This document shows, one piece after another, positions 35,471 to 44,097 of a DNA stretch of 64,000 nucleotides (positions within the stretch are counted from its first letter, which is position 1; each line of letters starts with the position of its first letter). Below the pieces are notes generated by a model that saw only the letters and a program-made list of their open reading frames with translations, had not been told where the DNA came from and did not search any database. The stretch is taken from positions 496,001 to 560,000 of the forward strand of contig CAWBOY010000006.1 in the NCBI GenBank assembly GCA_963790585.1, read 5' to 3'. This DNA is from CAWBOY01 sp963790585 (GTDB lineage: Bacteria > Planctomycetota > Planctomycetia > Gemmatales > Gemmataceae). The position numbers were made by a program, and so were the translations under genes.

Positions 35471-36636
35471 GTGAACATTTCTGAGCTGACGGCCTGCGCG
35501 ATCCGCTTACCATTGCGCCGCGTTATCAAACACGCGTCCCACAGTCGCAGCGAAACTGACAATATCCTCGTCCGTTGCGTCCTCGAAGATGGCACGATCG
35601 GCTACGGCGAAGGCGTTCCGCGCGATTATGTCACCGGGGAGACTGTCGATTCCGCGCTCGATCTTTTGAGCCGAAGCGATCTTTCCACTCAATTTGAGAA
35701 TTGTCACGACTTCGGAAAAGCTATAGCCGTTGCGGAACGGCTGCGCTTGGCGGCCCAGCCCGGCGACGATCGCGGCATTCAAGGCAACGCGGCACGCTGC
35801 GCCCTGGAACTCGCCGTCCTCGATGCCTACGGCCAACATTTCAAGGAATCGCTGTCAACAGTCGCTCGGCTATTGGCGCCTGAGTTATTTGAGCCAAAGA
35901 GCATGGTGTGTTACAGCGCGGCCATCACCTCCGCGAAGGGCGCGAAGCTACGGCTCGCGGCATGGGCCTATTGGATTTATGGCTTTCGGCAGATCAAAGT
36001 GAAAGTTGGCATTGCCGGTCAAGATGATGCGGCCCGTCTGCGCTCGATCCGCAAGCGCGTGGGCAAGCGGATGGACCTTCGCATTGACGCCAATGAAGCG
36101 TGGAGCCCGGACGAGGCGGCTCAAGAAATCGCGGCTCTGGAGCCTTACGGAATCACCTCCGTCGAACAGCCCGTACGGCACGAAGACCTGGCCGCGCTCG
36201 CCAAAATACGCCGCCAGGTTTCGACGCCGATTATGCTCGATGAATCGCTGTGCGGCATGATCGACGCCGAGCGAGCGACGGCCGCGGAGGCTTGCGATTT
36301 GTTCAATCTGCGTCTCTCGAAATGCGGCGGTTTCATTCCCACGCTGCGCTGGCGCAGTATGCCAAACGGCACGGCCTGAGTTGCCAACTAGGCTGTCAGG
36401 TCGGCGAATCCGCGGTCCTATCGGCGGCGGGCCGGCATTTCGCTTGCAGCGTCGCTGGCTTGCTTTACCTCGAAGGATCATACGATCGTCATCTTGTGCG
36501 CGAGGCATTGTCTACCCGCGACATCACGTTTGGTTGGGGCGGCAAGGCGAGCGCGCTTCCCGGTCCCGGGTTGGGTATTACGATTTCACCTGCCGCCGTG
36601 GAGCGCGTGGTGTTGCGTTCCGTGAGGTTGCTTTGA
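35471..36636 (+). CDS. Enolase-superfamily enzyme, dipeptide-epimerase/muconate-cycloisomerase subgroup (frameshifted)
   Basis: About 388 aa if one missing base near 36350 is restored. N-terminal capping domain (IRLPLRR..., GYGEGVPRDYVTGET), then the barrel: catalytic K-x-K (QIKVKVG, about residues 176-182), metal ligands D (RIDANEAWSPDEA, about 207), E (SVEQPV, about 235) and D (MLDESLCG, about 258), then after the shift the C-terminal LAQYAKRHGLSCQLGCQVGES. The fold and residues fit 1,1-proton-transfer epimerases or cycloisomerases. The substrate is not identifiable. The GTG/ATG at 35471 follows AATAACAAG only weakly. A nested inverted repeat follows the stop. Confidence 0.85.
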
Positions 36637-36810
36637 TTTATATAGCCCGCCAGTCGTGGCCGGGGTCGGTACTCCGACCCCGGAAAAGCCCTTATCGCGC
36701 CAGAGAACCGGGGTCGGAGTACCGACCCCGGCCACGGCTGACAAACATCGTAAACAAATTTCGGACTCGGGAACACTAGCGCACCCGCCATAAATGGCGG
36801 GCTATATAAA
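36637..36810. repeat. Nested inverted repeats with TTTATATAGCCC ends
   Basis: Outer arms (36637-36652 and 36795-36810, TTTATATAGCCCGCCA and complement) enclose a second pair of 28-base arms (36656-36683 and 36708-36735, GTGGCCGGGGTCGGTACTCC...). It looks like one palindromic element inserted within another. It separates the enolase-like gene from ung. Confidence 0.75.
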
Positions 36811-36828
36811 AACATCGAAGGTACGGTC

Positions 36829-37503
36829 ATGCTCATCGATCTGCCGGCCAGCTGGGCCAAGGTCCTCGGCCCGGAATTGAAACAGCCCTATTTCCAAGAA
36901 TTGTCCGCTTTCGTGGACGGAGAGCGCGCCGAGGGAGCGGTTTATCCACCCGAAGCGGACGTGTTCCAGGCTTTCAAACAAACCCCTTTTCCGAGCGTCA
37001 AAGTCATCTTGCTCGGCCAAGATCCGTATCACGACGAAGGCCAGGCCCACGGCCTTTGTTTTTCCGTGCGACCGGCTGTCAAGCTGCCACCGTCGCTCAG
37101 GAACATATTCAAAGAACTCGAAGCCGATATTGGCTGCCCGGCACCAAAGAATGGTTGCCTGGAACCGTGGGCGCATCAAGGTGTGTTGCTTCTCAACGCG
37201 GTGTTGACCGTGCGCGCCCACGAGGCGAATTCGCACAAAGATCACGGCTGGGAGCGCTTCACGGACGCTGTAATCCAGGCGGTCGCCGCCCGGCCCGAGC
37301 CGGTCGTCTTCCTCCTTTGGGGGGCCTACGCCCAAAAGAAAGGGCAATGGATTGACGCGGAAAGGCACCCTGTCATCAAATCGGCGCATCCCTCGCCGCT
37401 GTCGGCGCGGAAGTTTTTCGGCAGCCGGCCATTTTCCAAGACGAATGAGGCGCTCAAGGAACGGGGCGCTGATGAGATCGATTGGTGCTTGCCGACGAAG
37501 TGA
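36829..37503 (+). CDS. ung: Uracil-DNA glycosylase
   Basis: 224 aa, the family length. It removes uracil from DNA at the start of base-excision repair. The catalytic motif GQDPYHDEGQAHGL (about residues 62-75, Asp in DPYH) and the HPSPLSA segment (about 186-192) are both perfect; LLLNAVLTVRAH fits the family's uracil-binding strand. The ATG at 36829 follows AAGGTACGGTC. Placed between a repeat block and the second A-B-C island. Confidence 0.97.
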   Translation: MLIDLPASWAKVLGPELKQPYFQELSAFVDGERAEGAVYPPEADVFQAFKQTPFPSVKVILLGQDPYHDEGQAHGLCFSVRPAVKLPPSLRNIFKELEADIGCPAPKNGCLEPWAHQGVLLLNAVLTVRAHEANSHKDHGWERFTDAVIQAVAARPEPVVFLLWGAYAQKKGQWIDAERHPVIKSAHPSPLSARKFFGSRPFSKTNEALKERGADEIDWCLPTK

Positions 37504-37662
37504 GTTGGTAAAGCGCTTGAGATCATCGCAGGCTGGCTCGTCAGGAACCAGATCGGCTAGGTAGCTGTAGTTCAAAACGCCGGTGAACTGGTTGCCAGAT
37601 TCCCTTGCCGCGAACTCTTTTTCAATATCTTTGGTAGCCAGCTTCAGGTAATCGGCCGATTT
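37500..37662 (-). pseudogene. Possible gene fragment next to ung
   Basis: On the minus strand a short stretch reads SADYLKLATKDIEKEFAARE and SYLADLVPDEPACDDL, which looks like real protein rather than repeat or antisense noise. It has no start; upstream it runs straight into repeat A, and downstream it would run antisense into ung. It may be the end of a gene cut by the repeat island. No family recognised; low confidence. Confidence 0.3.
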
Positions 37663-37760
37663 CCCAGGGCGGCGCTGTGCTTGTCCTGGGCTTAGATAGG
37701 AAACCCCTCCGGGGTAAAAACTTCTCGGCAAACTGTGTACCGAACAGTATTGGTTATAGT
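37656..37760. repeat. Repeat element A, single-arm copy
   Basis: Matches the right arm of the 5752-6106 element: CCCAGGGCGGCGCTGTGCTT, GATAGGAAACCCC..GGGGTA and CCGAACAGTATTGG at the end, in the same order. Followed three bases later by repeat B, without the 120-base spacer seen at 6.1 kb. Confidence 0.75.
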
Positions 37761-37763
37761 CCC

Positions 37764-37835
37764 CGGGAGTTCTGTGTGTGCCTCCGCGCAATGCAATCTA
37801 TTGAGAGGGTTCGGAATGAATGAGATGGACCGGCC
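37764..37835. repeat. Dispersed repeat B, copy 2
   Basis: GGGAGTTCTGTGTGTGCC and GCGCAATGCAATCTATTGAGAGGGTTCGG match the copy at 6229-6290 nearly base for base, with a short different tail before repeat C. Confidence 0.75.
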
Positions 37836-37887
37836 CTATAATAACGCCTTGTGTGTCATCCTTTGATACTCCAACGTATGACCCCGG

Positions 37888-38044
37888 CGCAGGGGGGTGC
37901 CACACGCGAATTTTGGCGCGACGGTCCAGGCCGCGGCGCAAACTCAAAGCTATCAAGCGGTTGTGTTAGCCGACCGTCGCGCCAAGGTCATGTGCATTTT
38001 TGGCCCGACGGTCGGCACGCAATGTTCCCAGCGGAACATAGGGG
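37888..38044. repeat. Dispersed repeat C, copy 2
   Basis: Full-length match to 6297-6453 with about 10-15% differences, including the three GGC-g/c-CGACGGTC blocks. Its parS-like palindrome (38022-38039) has changes in the centre. Confidence 0.78.
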
Positions 38045-38242
38045 ATTGCCAGTGATCTGCTCGACGTCGCTTTCTTGAAATATAATCACACGATTGCCGC
38101 CAGGGATAGTTATTGGCAATGCTCGGCAGCCCAGCGAAAGGATAAACGGCACCGCAGCCATCGGAAAGATTTATTGCCGGTGTAGGCCATTGCACATTCC
38201 TGGAAATTGCCTGCAACGACGATCGATTTCGGAGGACAATTC

Positions 38243-38668
38243 ATGGCCGGCGTATGGACTTCAGAGCGGTTCCCTCAGTTTGAAGCGGGAATTCACCGCC
38301 TCACGGAAGAACACCGTGAGCTGAAAGATGAACCGCTTCATCTGGCGATCGCTTATCTTCCCGCCGTCAGAGACCAGCAACATATTTTTCTACTTGAAGT
38401 GATCGGTGGCTCCGTTACAACGATTAACCCCGAGCGAGACCTGTTCGAGGTTACCTTCCTGTCCAGCTCTGGATTTCCCATGGGTCCAAACGAGCAACTC
38501 CATCTCGTTCTGACGAACGAGGTTGAGTTGAGAATGGCATTAAAGCAAAGCTGGCCCCTGGCCCGAGAAATCGTCCTCGCGATTCGCGCCGACGATTACC
38601 GCATAATGTTCGCCGACGAAATTGGTGAGGCGTTACTTTCTGAACTTCGAGACGCGGCCCGTCCATAG
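38243..38668 (+). CDS. Unknown protein, first gene of a pair with a HEPN-like protein
   Basis: 141 aa from the ATG at 38243, with TTCGGAGGACAATTC giving a good ribosome site; an earlier in-frame codon is not needed. It is a compact, soluble alpha/beta-looking protein (LHLAIAYLPAV, HIFLLEVIGG, LFEVTFLSSSGFP, LRMALKQSWPLAREI, ALLSELRDAARP). No known family is recognised, and there is no signal peptide or metal motif. The next gene starts nine bases later on the same strand, so the two are surely co-transcribed. It is not a MNT nucleotidyltransferase (no GSxxxG...DxD), the usual HEPN partner. Confidence 0.75.
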   Translation: MAGVWTSERFPQFEAGIHRLTEEHRELKDEPLHLAIAYLPAVRDQQHIFLLEVIGGSVTTINPERDLFEVTFLSSSGFPMGPNEQLHLVLTNEVELRMALKQSWPLAREIVLAIRADDYRIMFADEIGEALLSELRDAARP

Positions 38669-38677
38669 GAGTAACTA

Positions 38678-39190
38678 ATGGATGAGCCATGGGCCTGGAT
38701 AAGCCAAGCAAGCGCGGACCGCGAGGCTGGAGAACAATTTGTCGCGTCTGAAAACGGGGCAGGGCGTTGTCACGCCATCGCCAAGTGGCAGCAGGCAGTG
38801 GAGAAGGCGGTCAAAGCCATCGTTTGTGCGTTACACGAAGTAGGTATCTTAGGGGGTGGCCCGCGCCCGAGACACGAAGTAGCACGGTACGTCGACATGC
38901 TCATTCGTTTGCCTCGTACGCCAGGCGACAAAACGATTCAGAATCTTCTCAAAGGACTCCTCAACCAGGATACTCGAGCGGGTATCAGGTCGCTCGATGC
39001 GTTAGCGCCTCAACTCCCGCCACGCCGCAATACTGAGTATCCGTTTCAAACGGACGAGCAACTATGGACTTACCCGGCTGCTGAAGGTGTTTTTATCGCC
39101 GAAGAAATTGAAAACTTTAGGGCGCTGTCGTATCGGATTCTTGCGAGTGCTAGCCGTATCGTTTCTACAATTCGGCGGCGTCCTGTGTAG
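38678..39190 (+). CDS. HEPN-like domain protein
   Basis: 170 aa. Residues about 5-80 follow the HEPN pattern: WISQASADREAG, then HAIAKWQQAVEKAVKAIVCA (about 32-51, compare the family's 'A.f.aqQA.EKalKA'), then RHEVARYVDMLIRL (about 65-78). A later RNTEYPFQT and a C-terminal helix resemble HEPN proteins that continue 'R.rYPd'. The catalytic R-x4-6-H RNase motif is not seen clearly, so it may be a non-catalytic or divergent HEPN. The family includes toxins, nucleotide-transfer partners and phage-defence RNases. The start at 38678 follows AGGAGTAACT. Partner gene nine bases upstream. Confidence 0.6.
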   Translation: MDEPWAWISQASADREAGEQFVASENGAGRCHAIAKWQQAVEKAVKAIVCALHEVGILGGGPRPRHEVARYVDMLIRLPRTPGDKTIQNLLKGLLNQDTRAGIRSLDALAPQLPPRRNTEYPFQTDEQLWTYPAAEGVFIAEEIENFRALSYRILASASRIVSTIRRRPV

Positions 39191-39524
39191 TCTCGTCGGC
39201 GTCAGACATCTACCAAAGGAAAAGCATCTCACTCACTCCATCACCACCAGGTTGTCGCGGTGGGTCGGCTACAATTGAGGCGTATTTTGTCAGGCCGCAG
39301 GGGATTGCGGCGCCGTCGGGGCCGGTTCACGTTACAACGTAGCCTCTGCCAAACGCCCCTGAAATTTGGACGACGCCGATCGCCAGTAGGCTCATGCCAG
39401 GGTCGGGCAAACAAAGGGCTCATCTCATTCTGGCTGATAGCTGGTCGGAACTGGTCTTCATTCATTAAAACTCACATACCAGGGCGACGGGCGACCTGAC
39501 CCCTTTTCTCCGAACGCGGCTTCC
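39191..39524. other. Intergenic region without a recognised feature
   Basis: 334 bases between the HEPN-like gene and the ABC gene. It includes a short GGAAAAGCATCTCA block also seen at about 5675. Nothing else is supported. Confidence 0.4.
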
Positions 39525-41243
39525 ATGAGAAAGCATATGGTCGCACGTCAGCGTTGGTGGTCCCAACTGGTGGCGATTGCCAAGCCTCTGTTTACGAGGG
39601 ATGGCCGGTGGCGAACGCTGGCGATGGCGGCGGTAATCGTTGCGTTGTTATTCGGCCTCAACGGCCTTAATGTTGCGAACAGTTACGTCGGACGCGGTTT
39701 CATGACGGCGCTCGCCCGGCGTGAGGTCGCTGAGTTCTATACCTTTGCGCTTTACTACGTCAGCATTTTCGCGGCCTCGACCGTCGTCGCGGTCTTCTAC
39801 CAATTCTGCCAGGATCGGCTTGCACTCTTCTGGCGCGAGAAGCTAACGAGGCATTTCCTGGCAGAGTACCTCAGCGGGCAAGCCTACTACCGCTTGCACT
39901 TTCAGAAAGAGGTCGATAATCCGGACGAGCGTATTACCGAAGACGTCCGCAATTTTTCGACGACTCTGCTGTCGTTTTCTCTCGTGATTCTCAATGCCAC
40001 CCTTACCGTTCTCGCTTTCGCTGGCATCCTCTGGTCGATTGCTCCGCGGCTATTCATTGCCGCTGTCATCTACGCGGCCGGCGGCTCGCTGGTGACCATT
40101 TTTCTCGGCTATCGATTGGTTGGCCTGAACTTTCTTGACCTCGCGAGCGAAGCGGAGTTGCGTTATGGCCTGGTACGCATCCGCGTGCATTCCGAGCCGA
40201 TCGACCTGCTCCACGGCGAGGCGGAGGAGGAGCGACAGGTTCGCAATCGCCTCGACCAGGTGGTGGCGGTTGTTAAACGCATCATCGCCGTGAACCGGAA
40301 CATTGGCTTTTTCACTTCCCTCTTCAATTACCTGATTCCCATCTTGCCCGTCATCCTCGTGGCCCCGCTCTACCTGCGCGGCGAGATCGAGTTCGGTGAG
40401 GTTACGCAGTCGGCAATGGCATTCGCCCAATTTCTCGGCGGCTTGACCGTGTTGATTACTCAGTTTCAGAACATCTCGGCGTTCGCGGCCGTCGTCAGTC
40501 GACTCGGCGCCTTGGAGCAAACGATACAGAAAGTTCAACAGAAGACAGACGGTACCATTCAGATCACTCACGACTCAACACGAATTGCCTATGACAAGCT
40601 GACGCTCCGGACACCGGGCAATGGCAGGCTCCTAATCAAAGAGTTGTCTTTCGAAATCCCCGCTGGCCGACGGCTCCTCGTCAACGGCATCGAGGGTGCG
40701 GGCAAAACCGCCCTGTTTCGTGCAACGGCCGGCCTTTGGAGCGAAGGCGAAGGACGAATCGTTTGCCCGGAATTTCACGACATGATGTTTTTGCCACATG
40801 AGCCGTATACGCTACCCGGAACGCTGCGCGACCTGATCCTCTACGGCATCCGCGACCGCAACATCCCGGATGCTCGAATGCTGGAGGTGCTGCATCAGGT
40901 CAAGTTCGACGACGTCATCGAGCGCGTCGGCGGCCTCGAAGTCGAATGCGATTGGGCGGTGGCTCTTTCCGCGGGCGAACAGCAACTCCTGGGCTTCGTT
41001 CGGCTCCTTCTAGCCAACCCACGCTTCGCCTTCCTCGACCGCGCCATTAGCTCCCTCAGCTCGGAGTCCGCGAAAAACCTCTATCAAATCCTCTCCCACA
41101 GTTCCATCACCTACCTAAGCGTTGGCGACCACGCCCGTATCCAAGAGTACCACGACTGGGTGCTGGATTTATTCGAAGACGGAGGCTGGAAGTTGAAGCC
41201 CGCTATTGCGGCCAGCGGAAGAGGGGACGGGCATGTTCTGTAG
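39525..41243 (+). CDS. SbmA/YddA-type ABC transporter, fused membrane and ATPase domains
   Basis: 572 aa. The N-terminal membrane domain (about residues 25-330, five to six segments) has the ABC_membrane_2 pattern of SbmA/BacA/YddA/ABCD proteins (YLSGQAYYRLHF, NPDERITEDVRNFS). The ATPase domain begins about 350: Walker A GIEGAGKTAL is intact (about 383-391) and the signature LSAGEQQLLGF is recognisable (about 480). The Walker B stretch reads FAFLDRAIS, with Arg where the catalytic Glu is expected, and the switch region SVGDHA is shifted compared with the usual SVGHR. So ATP binding is likely but hydrolysis may be altered. Probable role: transport of peptides or lipids, inferred only from family. 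It stands alone. Confidence 0.85.
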   Translation: MRKHMVARQRWWSQLVAIAKPLFTRDGRWRTLAMAAVIVALLFGLNGLNVANSYVGRGFMTALARREVAEFYTFALYYVSIFAASTVVAVFYQFCQDRLALFWREKLTRHFLAEYLSGQAYYRLHFQKEVDNPDERITEDVRNFSTTLLSFSLVILNATLTVLAFAGILWSIAPRLFIAAVIYAAGGSLVTIFLGYRLVGLNFLDLASEAELRYGLVRIRVHSEPIDLLHGEAEEERQVRNRLDQVVAVVKRIIAVNRNIGFFTSLFNYLIPILPVILVAPLYLRGEIEFGEVTQSAMAFAQFLGGLTVLITQFQNISAFAAVVSRLGALEQTIQKVQQKTDGTIQITHDSTRIAYDKLTLRTPGNGRLLIKELSFEIPAGRRLLVNGIEGAGKTALFRATAGLWSEGEGRIVCPEFHDMMFLPHEPYTLPGTLRDLILYGIRDRNIPDARMLEVLHQVKFDDVIERVGGLEVECDWAVALSAGEQQLLGFVRLLLANPRFAFLDRAISSLSSESAKNLYQILSHSSITYLSVGDHARIQEYHDWVLDLFEDGGWKLKPAIAASGRGDGHVL

Positions 41244-41902
41244 AAAAGTCGATATGTTGAAGAAATCAAACGGGACGCCTCTCATTTCACAAAATCTTTA
41301 CGAGACGTATCGCAAGAAAGCGCTTCTTCCCATCTTAATTGACCGCATTGGACACGACAAACGCTACGGTAAGCTGAGCCCGGGAGAATTCGTTCGGAGG
41401 GGTTATGGGGGGGGTCGAATGAAACGAATTTTTGTAGTTTTCTCATAATTGCTGGCAGCGTCGCTTTGGGTGTGGCCAGGCAACAAACGATCCGCCCCAC
41501 AACGACTATCGGGGCTAAAGGCGCTTCCGTCTAGGTCAACGATCGTGGGGGTTCTCCGTGGATTTGTTTGCATCTCGCCTCCTCTGATCGGCGTAACGTC
41601 TTGTTGGCTCAAATGTTATGGTCAAGGAGTAGTGTGCAAACGATCCTGACATTTTTTGCATCTCGCCCTCTTGGGCGACCACGTCTAACTCCCCCGAAGC
41701 TTGTCTATGCTCTCCGCGTGGACGTTGGCGGACCTTAGAATTTCGGCTTTGAAATGCCGTGTTTTATTGGGAAAACGCACAATTCTAAGCACCGCCAACG
41801 TTGGCGGTGCTTAGAATCTTTGGCGGTTCTTAGGAATGCAATCGGCATCGAGTGGAAGATAGTCCGTCGCTGTTTTGGCAAGATGTGGTTAGCGGCTTTT
41901 AA
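41244..41902. other. Long intergenic region with short repeats
   Basis: About 660 bases. A CTCATTTCACAAAATCTT block (41281-41298) is shared with 3498-3516. A 36-base palindrome lies at 41782-41817 (separate entry), with partial copies of its CTTAGAAT end on either side. A short frame from 41206 is not convincing as a gene. Confidence 0.5.
41782..41817. repeat. Perfect 36-bp palindrome
   Basis: Left half ATTCTAAGCACCGCCAAC and right half its exact complement, joined at AACGTT with no loop. Half-matches (CCTTAGAATTT at about 41731, TTGGCGGTTCTTAG at about 41820) flank it. A terminator or a binding site are both possible. Confidence 0.75.
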
Positions 41903-42367
41903 TTAACGGTCATTCGGCTCGGCAGGATTAGCCAACTGTTTCTCCACGCGGGCCAACACGTCGCCGAACAACGACTGGGCGGCTCCCTGAATCAGGCCGG
42001 CAGGCACGAGTTTGAGCAGGCCGCCCAACTCGACGATGGCCGCGGCCCAATGGAGTTTCGAGCCGTGAACGTGGGCATCGATGTTTATAGATATTTCGAC
42101 GCGACTCGATGAGCCGATGCCTTTGCTGGCCAGCACGAGTTTGGCGGAGTTAGGAGCTGCCTTTTCCGAAACTTGCAAATTCGCGTCGAGCTTGCCTCGG
42201 ACGAAGGCGAAGCCGGGCTTGATAACCAGGACGGCATGATCGGCATCAATTTCCGCGACCGACTCTACATCGGGAAGACACGCGACCAGAAAACGGGCGT
42301 CGGTCAGCTTGCCCCATAGCTCCGCGGGCGTAAGCGGAAAGAGTTTTTCTCCCTCAAAGCGGGTCAT
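41903..42367 (-). CDS. CoxG-like SRPBCC-family protein
   Basis: 154 aa. The START-like fold of the CoxG/SRPBCC family is suggested by the N-terminal FEGEKLFPLTPAELWGKLTDARFLVACLPDVESV and the later GFAFVRGKLDANLQV and ISINIDAHVHGSKLHWA strand pattern. CoxG in carbon monoxide dehydrogenase clusters anchors the enzyme to the membrane, but no cox genes are near. Stand-alone copies are widespread and are often involved in quinone or lipid binding; the role here is unknown. Divergent from lipA. Confidence 0.85.
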   Translation of the reverse strand: MTRFEGEKLFPLTPAELWGKLTDARFLVACLPDVESVAEIDADHAVLVIKPGFAFVRGKLDANLQVSEKAAPNSAKLVLASKGIGSSSRVEISINIDAHVHGSKLHWAAAIVELGGLLKLVPAGLIQGAAQSLFGDVLARVEKQLANPAEPNDR

Positions 42368-42532
42368 CGCGCTGACCTCCTTCGCTCCACGACGTAAATT
42401 TCTCGTCTCTTCGGGTTATTCTACTCGCTTTGCCCTGAGTTGCGTGTGCGTTACTGTCCTCGGCTGGTAGCGTCAGCTAGAATAACTAGGAATGGGAGCG
42501 CGGCCCTAACTTTGCCGAAAGGCCATCTGTTC

Positions 42533-43426
42533 ATGATTTCCCTGACTACCATCGAACCGAAAGCGCCCCGGCGGCGCTTGCCCGCCTGGCTCAAACGCAA
42601 GCTGCCCCACGGCAACGGCAACTTTTTCACGCAAGAACTGCTTCGCGAGCTGCGGCTCGAAACCGTCTGCGAGAATGCACGCTGCCCTAATCAGCCGGAG
42701 TGCTACGCCCGCAAGACCGCGACTTTCATGATCCTGGGCAACGTCTGCACGCGGCCTTGTGGTTTCTGTTCGGTCACGAAGGGCGCCCCCGAGCACCTTG
42801 AAGATGATGAACCCAGCCGTGTCGCGGAAGCGGCCCATCGGCTTGGTTTGAAGCATGTCGTTATAACTTCCGTGACGCGCGACGATTTGCCGGACGGCGG
42901 CGCTGACCATTTCCGTCAATGTATTTTGGCTGTGCGGGAGCGGACCGGGGCGGTCGTCGAAGTGTTGACACCCGATTTTATGGGCGATTGGACCGCGGTC
43001 GACACGGTCCTCGCGGCGGAGCCGGAAGTCTATAACCATAATATGGAAACGGTCCCTCGGCTCTATCGCAAGGCGCACGGTCGGGCCTCGTATCAACGCA
43101 GCCTCGACCTATTGGCGCATGTCAAAAAGCAGAAGCCGCATATTGTTACAAAAAGCGGCCTTATGCTCGGTTTGGGCGAGACCATCGAAGAGCTGTTCGA
43201 AGTGCTTGCTGATCTGCGGAAGGTCCAGTGCGATACGCTGACGCTGGGCCAGTATTTGGCCCCGACGTTGAAGCACATTCCCGTGGCGCGATTCGTACCG
43301 CCGCAGGAGTTCGACGAATTGGCAGCATTGGCGCGGAAGCTGGGTTTCGCACAGGTCGTTGCTGGGCCATTCGTGCGGTCGAGTTATCACGCGGACGAAA
43401 TGGTGCCGCAACACGCGGCAGTTTAG
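42533..43426 (+). CDS. lipA: Lipoyl synthase
   Basis: 297 aa from the ATG at 42533. It inserts two sulfurs into octanoyl groups on lipoyl domains using radical SAM chemistry. The auxiliary 4Fe-4S cluster is bound by C-x4-C-x5-C (CENARCPNQPEC, about residues 42-53), and the SAM cluster by C-T-R-P-C-G-F-C (about 68-75). The C-terminal R-S-S-Y motif (serine ligand to the auxiliary cluster) is present. An octanoyl transferase (lipB) is not in the window. The tmk gene follows after a 37-base gap and may be in the same operon. Confidence 0.96.
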   Translation: MISLTTIEPKAPRRRLPAWLKRKLPHGNGNFFTQELLRELRLETVCENARCPNQPECYARKTATFMILGNVCTRPCGFCSVTKGAPEHLEDDEPSRVAEAAHRLGLKHVVITSVTRDDLPDGGADHFRQCILAVRERTGAVVEVLTPDFMGDWTAVDTVLAAEPEVYNHNMETVPRLYRKAHGRASYQRSLDLLAHVKKQKPHIVTKSGLMLGLGETIEELFEVLADLRKVQCDTLTLGQYLAPTLKHIPVARFVPPQEFDELAALARKLGFAQVVAGPFVRSSYHADEMVPQHAAV

Positions 43427-43463
43427 CCGCGGACAGTAGACGGCTAAACGAAATGGGTTGTGC

Positions 43464-44097
43464 ATGAATTTGCCACGGTTCATTTCTCTCGACGGCATTG
43501 ACGGGACTGGCAAATCGACGCAATGTCGACTGCTCGCCGACTGGCTCCGAAGTCTCGGAAAGACCGTAACACTTTGCTCCGACCCTGGTGGCACTCCACT
43601 CGGCGACGAGCTTCGTCAAATTCTGCTACATCATCGCGCCGAGCGGTCACCGGCCTGCGAAGCCTTGCTTTTTATGGCGAGTCGGGCACAGCTTCGTTCA
43701 GGACATTATCAAGCCCGCTCTCAACGCAGGCCAAATCGTCATTAGCGATCGCTATCTTCTGGCCACGATTGTCTATCAAGGCTATGCGGGGGGGCTTGAC
43801 GTCGAGTTGCTATGGCAAGCAGGCCGACTCTCAACCGGAGGGGTCGAACCAGACGTCACGTTCGTCCTCGATTTGCCATTGGAATTAGCAAAACAGCGGC
43901 GCGGTCGGCCGGCGGATCGGATGGAGAGTAGGGGCATAGCTTATGACGAGCGCGTGCGCTGCGGCTTCCTGACAGAGGTGGCGCGACAGCCTGGGAAACT
44001 GCGACGGATCGATGCATCCGGCAGCGTCGACGAGGTCCAAGCAGCGCTGCGGCGTGAGCTGAGCCAATTCGAAGAGATTCGTGAAGTTCCCGCGTAA
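43464..44097 (+). CDS. tmk: Thymidylate kinase (frameshifted)
   Basis: About 210 aa, a normal length, after removing one extra base near 43692. It phosphorylates dTMP to dTDP. The P-loop GIDGTGKST (about residues 11-19), DRYLLATIVYQG (about 93-104, DR-Y motif) and LID arginines RRGRPADRMESRG (about 150-162) are present. The break sits in RAQL-VQDIIKPAL, where deletion of one T in a TT run restores a continuous protein. Such a break in a normally essential gene argues for a sequence error. Starts from the ATG at 43464, downstream of lipA. Confidence 0.9.

Noticed and set aside
36802..37791. 329-aa minus-strand frame over ung
   Set aside because: Mostly the antisense of ung, joined to repeat A. 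Only the short part at 37500-37662 looks protein-like.
41206..41448. 80-aa frame after the ABC transporter
   Set aside because: Overlaps the ABC gene end, has no ribosome site and no recognisable composition.
41903..42367. Part of a CO dehydrogenase cluster because of the CoxG-like protein
   Set aside because: No coxM/S/L or maturation genes nearby; stand-alone CoxG-like proteins are common.
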